Assembly (NCBI RefSeq): GCF_030409685.1
Contig: NZ_JAUFQJ010000008.1
Coordinates: forward strand, 372,001 to 436,000
Origin: Ferruginibacter paludis
Lineage (GTDB): Bacteria > Bacteroidota > Bacteroidia > Chitinophagales > Chitinophagaceae
Reading direction: 5' to 3'
DNA length: 64,000 nt
The notes below the pieces were generated by a model. It was not told where the DNA came from. It saw nothing but the letters and a program-made list of their open reading frames with translations, and did not search any database. Below are positions 60,958 to 64,000 of the stretch, piece by piece. Numbering within the stretch: the first letter of the stretch is position 1; every line of letters starts with the position of its first letter. The position numbers were made by a program, and so were the translations under genes.

Positions 60958-63189
60958 ATGAAAAAATATTTATTCCTCTCAGCAATGGTGACTGCTTTAA
61001 GCCTGGCAGCATTTTCCCAGGCTACTGAGCAACTGAAAATTGACAGCCTGAAAAATTTGGCAACTCATTTAAAAGGTAGCGAAAGAATAGACTGCCTGAA
61101 TTTGTTATGCCGAACCATTTCAACCGCTCATCTTGCATTGAATGAAAGAGCCGGTGCCATGTACGACTATGCCTCTGTTGCCAACAAAGAAGCAAACAAA
61201 ATAGGTTATAAAAAAGGAATTGCAGCATCATTAATGAATTTAGCAGATTATGAACAGATAAAAGCGCTCGGTTTAAGAATAAGTGGAAAGGATGATTATG
61301 AAGTTCAAAAAGAAGTGGAAAACTATTTAACCCAATCTATAACGCTGGCAGAACAGATACATGATTACGAAACATTGGGTTATGCTTACATGTATTGGGC
61401 TGATATGGGTTTTGTAAGAAACAATTATGTAGAAAACGAAGCAAGAAATATTTACCGTAAAAAATCTATTGATGCTTTTAATAAAGCAGGCAACGAAAGC
61501 CAGGAAGGAAAGCTTTGTACGTGGCTTTCTGAAAGTTACATTGAAACCGGTTATTATGAAGCTGCGTTTGAATATTGCCAGCGGGCTATTGCGCTTAACA
61601 AAAAAGTAATTCCACAGGCAATAACAAAAGAAGAAAAAGCTTACAACAATACTGTTTACCAGGTATCATTGGCCGACATGGCTAAACTGTATGAAACGGC
61701 AGGTGATTATCAAACAGCTTTGCAATACCTTAACCAGAACAACCAGTTTACCCTGGAACATCAAACCGGTTTTGATGTGGCAGAGCAAAAGGCTGAGATA
61801 TTTCGCTTAACAAACCAATACGATTCTTCTTTCTATTATTTAAAAAAGTTAATGGCTCAGTATCCTGATAATGCTGCATGGATAAAAAAGGATATTGGAG
61901 CTACCTTCCTGTTGAAAAATGAATATGACAGCGCTTTGGCAGTATTACAGGAACCGCTTGCCTTTTATAGAAAAAAGGATCCTGTTGGCAGGGTACTGGG
62001 CCCAACATTATTATACATCGGCAGCGCTTATGCAGGTAAAAAGGAGTATGCCGCTGCACTGCCTTATGCACAAGAAGGTATGGCACTTGTATTGAAAATA
62101 GGATCAAGGTCCGACGCATTGAAAGGATACGAATTGCTATCAGGGATCTATCATCATGCTGGAAATAATGACAGCGCTTATCAGTGTTTGCTCAAATACA
62201 TTACTTTAAAAGATTCTGTTCAAAACAGGCAATTCATATTTCGTTTGAACAATTATAAAAAAATTTCGGAGGATACTATAAAAGAAGCGAGGATAGGGTT
62301 ATTAAATAAAGACAATAAGATTAAAGATCAGCAATTGAAACAGGAGGCGACTGTTAAAAAATTTCTAGTTGCAGTATTCATCGCTTTTATTTTTGCCGGC
62401 CTATATGTTTTCAGAAACCTCACACTTAAACGAAAGAACGAAAAACTGCAGCGGGAGCAAACAGAACAGGAATGGAAAATGAAACACCTGGAAAGTGAAA
62501 AGAAACAGGCCGAACTGCAGCGGCAGGCTGGTGAACTGGAAATGCAGGCATTGCGTGCACAAATGAACCCGCATTTTATTTTTAATTGTCTTAGTTCCAT
62601 CAATCGTTTTATTTTAAAAAATGAAAGTAAAACAGCATCCAGTTATTTAGTCCGCTTTTCCCGCCTGATACGCATGGTGCTCATCAATTCTCAAAAGCCA
62701 CTGATAACACTGGAGGATGAGCTGCAAATGCTCACTATTTATCTTGATATGGAACGGCTCCGTTTTAAAGATTCATTCGATTATGGCATCACCTTTTTAA
62801 ACACCGTGGAAACAGATAATATTTATATTCCACCTTTGCTGTTGCAGCCGTTTTGTGAAAATGCCATCTGGCATGGGCTGATGCACAAAGAAGGACAGGG
62901 CCGGCTGAATATTGAATTTAGCATGAAGGACAATATTCTACATTGCACCATCGCTGATAACGGTATCGGGCTGGAGAAATCGGAGGAAATGAAAAGTAAA
63001 TCGGCTGAAAAAGAAAAATCGATGGGGTTAAAAATCACCACAGAGCGGTTGGCCCTGTTGAACAGCCAGAAAGGGCTGCACAGTTTTTATGAAATAGAAA
63101 ATATATTGGATGAAAAGGGAAATGTGGCTGGGACTAAGATAAATTTAAAGATCGGCTTTAAAGAAAGAGAAGAACTTTTAAATACATAA
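60958..63189 (+). CDS. TPR-containing sensor histidine kinase (LytS/YehU-type)
   Basis: 743 residues. A signal peptide (ending FSQA) precedes about 440 residues of helical tetratricopeptide-like repeats (for example YETLGYAYMYWADMGFVRNN; ALPYAQEGMALVLKIG) that would lie in the periplasm. A single transmembrane helix at about 470-487 is followed by a coiled coil and the His_kinase domain: MNPHFIFNCLSSINRFIL with H539 as phosphoacceptor, LPPLLLQPFCENAIWHG-like PPLLLQPFCENAIWHGL and IADNGIGL. This is the Bacteroidota variant of the LytS family in which TPRs replace the 5TM sensor. It is followed 12 bases later by its cognate LytTR regulator. Confidence 0.9.
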   Translation: MKKYLFLSAMVTALSLAAFSQATEQLKIDSLKNLATHLKGSERIDCLNLLCRTISTAHLALNERAGAMYDYASVANKEANKIGYKKGIAASLMNLADYEQIKALGLRISGKDDYEVQKEVENYLTQSITLAEQIHDYETLGYAYMYWADMGFVRNNYVENEARNIYRKKSIDAFNKAGNESQEGKLCTWLSESYIETGYYEAAFEYCQRAIALNKKVIPQAITKEEKAYNNTVYQVSLADMAKLYETAGDYQTALQYLNQNNQFTLEHQTGFDVAEQKAEIFRLTNQYDSSFYYLKKLMAQYPDNAAWIKKDIGATFLLKNEYDSALAVLQEPLAFYRKKDPVGRVLGPTLLYIGSAYAGKKEYAAALPYAQEGMALVLKIGSRSDALKGYELLSGIYHHAGNNDSAYQCLLKYITLKDSVQNRQFIFRLNNYKKISEDTIKEARIGLLNKDNKIKDQQLKQEATVKKFLVAVFIAFIFAGLYVFRNLTLKRKNEKLQREQTEQEWKMKHLESEKKQAELQRQAGELEMQALRAQMNPHFIFNCLSSINRFILKNESKTASSYLVRFSRLIRMVLINSQKPLITLEDELQMLTIYLDMERLRFKDSFDYGITFLNTVETDNIYIPPLLLQPFCENAIWHGLMHKEGQGRLNIEFSMKDNILHCTIADNGIGLEKSEEMKSKSAEKEKSMGLKITTERLALLNSQKGLHSFYEIENILDEKGNVAGTKINLKIGFKEREELLNT

Positions 63190-63201
63190 AAAGTTTATTG
63201 G

Positions 63202-63960
63202 ATGATTAAGGCAATGATTATTGATGACGAACCCTATTGCTGCGAATCGCTGGCAATACTGCTGGAAGAATACTGCCCGGAGGTTGCTGTAACCGGTATT
63301 TTTAATGACGGCACAGATGCCCTCATTGCTATCAGGAAGCAAGCCCCTGACCTTATATTTTTGGATGTGGAAATGCCGAAGATGAACGGCTTCGATATGC
63401 TGAAACAATTACCCGCCGTTAATTTTGAAATCATCTTTACCACCAGCTACGACCAATATGCACTGAAGGCAATACGTTTTAGTGCGATTGATTATTTATT
63501 AAAACCCATTGATATTGATGAACTGCAAAACGCGGTACAAAAAGTTATCCGGCGCTCTCAAAAACCCATTGCAGCGCAATTGGAAATTTTAATGCAAAAA
63601 ATACAAAAGCCATCCGCCCCCATCAGCAAAATTGCCCTGCCCACCATGGAAGGCTTACAAATGGTAGCTGTTGACACCATCATCAGTTGTGAATCTGACA
63701 GCAATTATACCAGGCTGCATTTAAAAAACAACAGGAAAATGGTAGTATGCCGCAATTTAAAAGACATGGAAGAATTACTGGAAGAACATTCTTTTGCCCG
63801 TGTGCATCGTTGTTACCTTGTTAATTTAAATGAAGTAGAAAAATTTGTAAAAGGCGAAGGTGGCTATCTTATTATGAGCGATGGTTCATCGATAGACGTT
63901 TCAAGAAATAAAAAAGAATTCCTGCTGAAAAAATTATCTCCCAACAGGAATGAACATTGA
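63202..63960 (+). CDS. LytTR family response regulator
   Basis: 252 residues. Receiver domain with the acid pair D8-D9, phosphoacceptor D55 (LIFLDVEMP), the T/S switch in IIFTTSYD and K in DYLLKPID. Residues about 150-250 form a LytTR DNA-binding domain (IISCESDSNYTRLHLKNNRK; FARVHRCYLVNLNEVEKF). It should bind paired direct repeats upstream of target genes when phosphorylated by the TPR histidine kinase encoded just upstream. The pair likely forms one operon; its targets are not in view. Confidence 0.9.
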   Translation: MIKAMIIDDEPYCCESLAILLEEYCPEVAVTGIFNDGTDALIAIRKQAPDLIFLDVEMPKMNGFDMLKQLPAVNFEIIFTTSYDQYALKAIRFSAIDYLLKPIDIDELQNAVQKVIRRSQKPIAAQLEILMQKIQKPSAPISKIALPTMEGLQMVAVDTIISCESDSNYTRLHLKNNRKMVVCRNLKDMEELLEEHSFARVHRCYLVNLNEVEKFVKGEGGYLIMSDGSSIDVSRNKKEFLLKKLSPNRNEH

Positions 63961-64000
63961 TTCCGGCCATTTGCTTCAAGCATGCTAATGAGGTGAAGTC

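Overview
The window comes from a member of the Bacteroidota, most likely family Chitinophagaceae or a close relative. This is inferred from the AT-rich intergenic DNA, TAnnTTTG-type -7 promoter boxes, a type IX secretion (gliding-motility C-terminal) cargo protein, a detached TonB-plug protein, a YtrA-type GntR/ABC operon, LytS/LytTR signalling and the weak ribosome binding sites typical of the phylum. No rRNA, tRNA or CRISPR array was seen.

Layout. 1-2 kb: an Nramp-like transporter followed by an encapsulated ferritin (EncFtn), with the presumed encapsulin shell gene starting at the window edge; a CHAD protein is divergent. 3-6 kb: an autoregulated ABC/GntR operon. 6-11 kb: housekeeping and accessory genes (DUF1569, flavin amine oxidase, TMEM220 family, a PAS histidine kinase) and a protein that is only the P-loop half of tRNA 2-selenouridine synthase (MnmH). 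11-27.4 kb: one minus-strand operon of five tightly packed genes (384, 1151, 1099, 2165 and 622 residues). None has a signal peptide. The first has a His-Gly/Gly-Cys arrangement like that of caspase/CHAT peptidases, the second is a DUF6603-type beta-rich protein, and the other three are large conserved proteins of unknown function. This is the best candidate here for an undescribed system.

28-35 kb: alpha/beta hydrolase, a cyclic-nucleotide-domain/patatin fusion, a divergent YceI/HxlR pair with clear operators, a helical-repeat/rifampin ADP-ribosyltransferase (Arr) fusion and a GH43 glycosidase. 35-58 kb: single genes (lipoproteins, outer-membrane barrels, an ECF sigma pair, a serine hydrolase, a TonB-plug protein, VirK-like, YcxB-like, LRR lipoprotein, acetamidase, intradiol dioxygenase) separated by at least three families of dispersed non-coding repeats. 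One is a MITE-like element of about 250-300 bp with long inverted ends. A T9SS adhesin in this stretch carries one in-frame amber codon. At 55.7-58 kb lies an RloC-type anticodon nuclease with a zinc hook, bracketed by direct repeats.

58-64 kb: a low-complexity heptad-repeat locus, an FN3 protein, a small helix-turn-helix protein, an inverted-repeat element, and a TPR-histidine kinase/LytTR response regulator pair.
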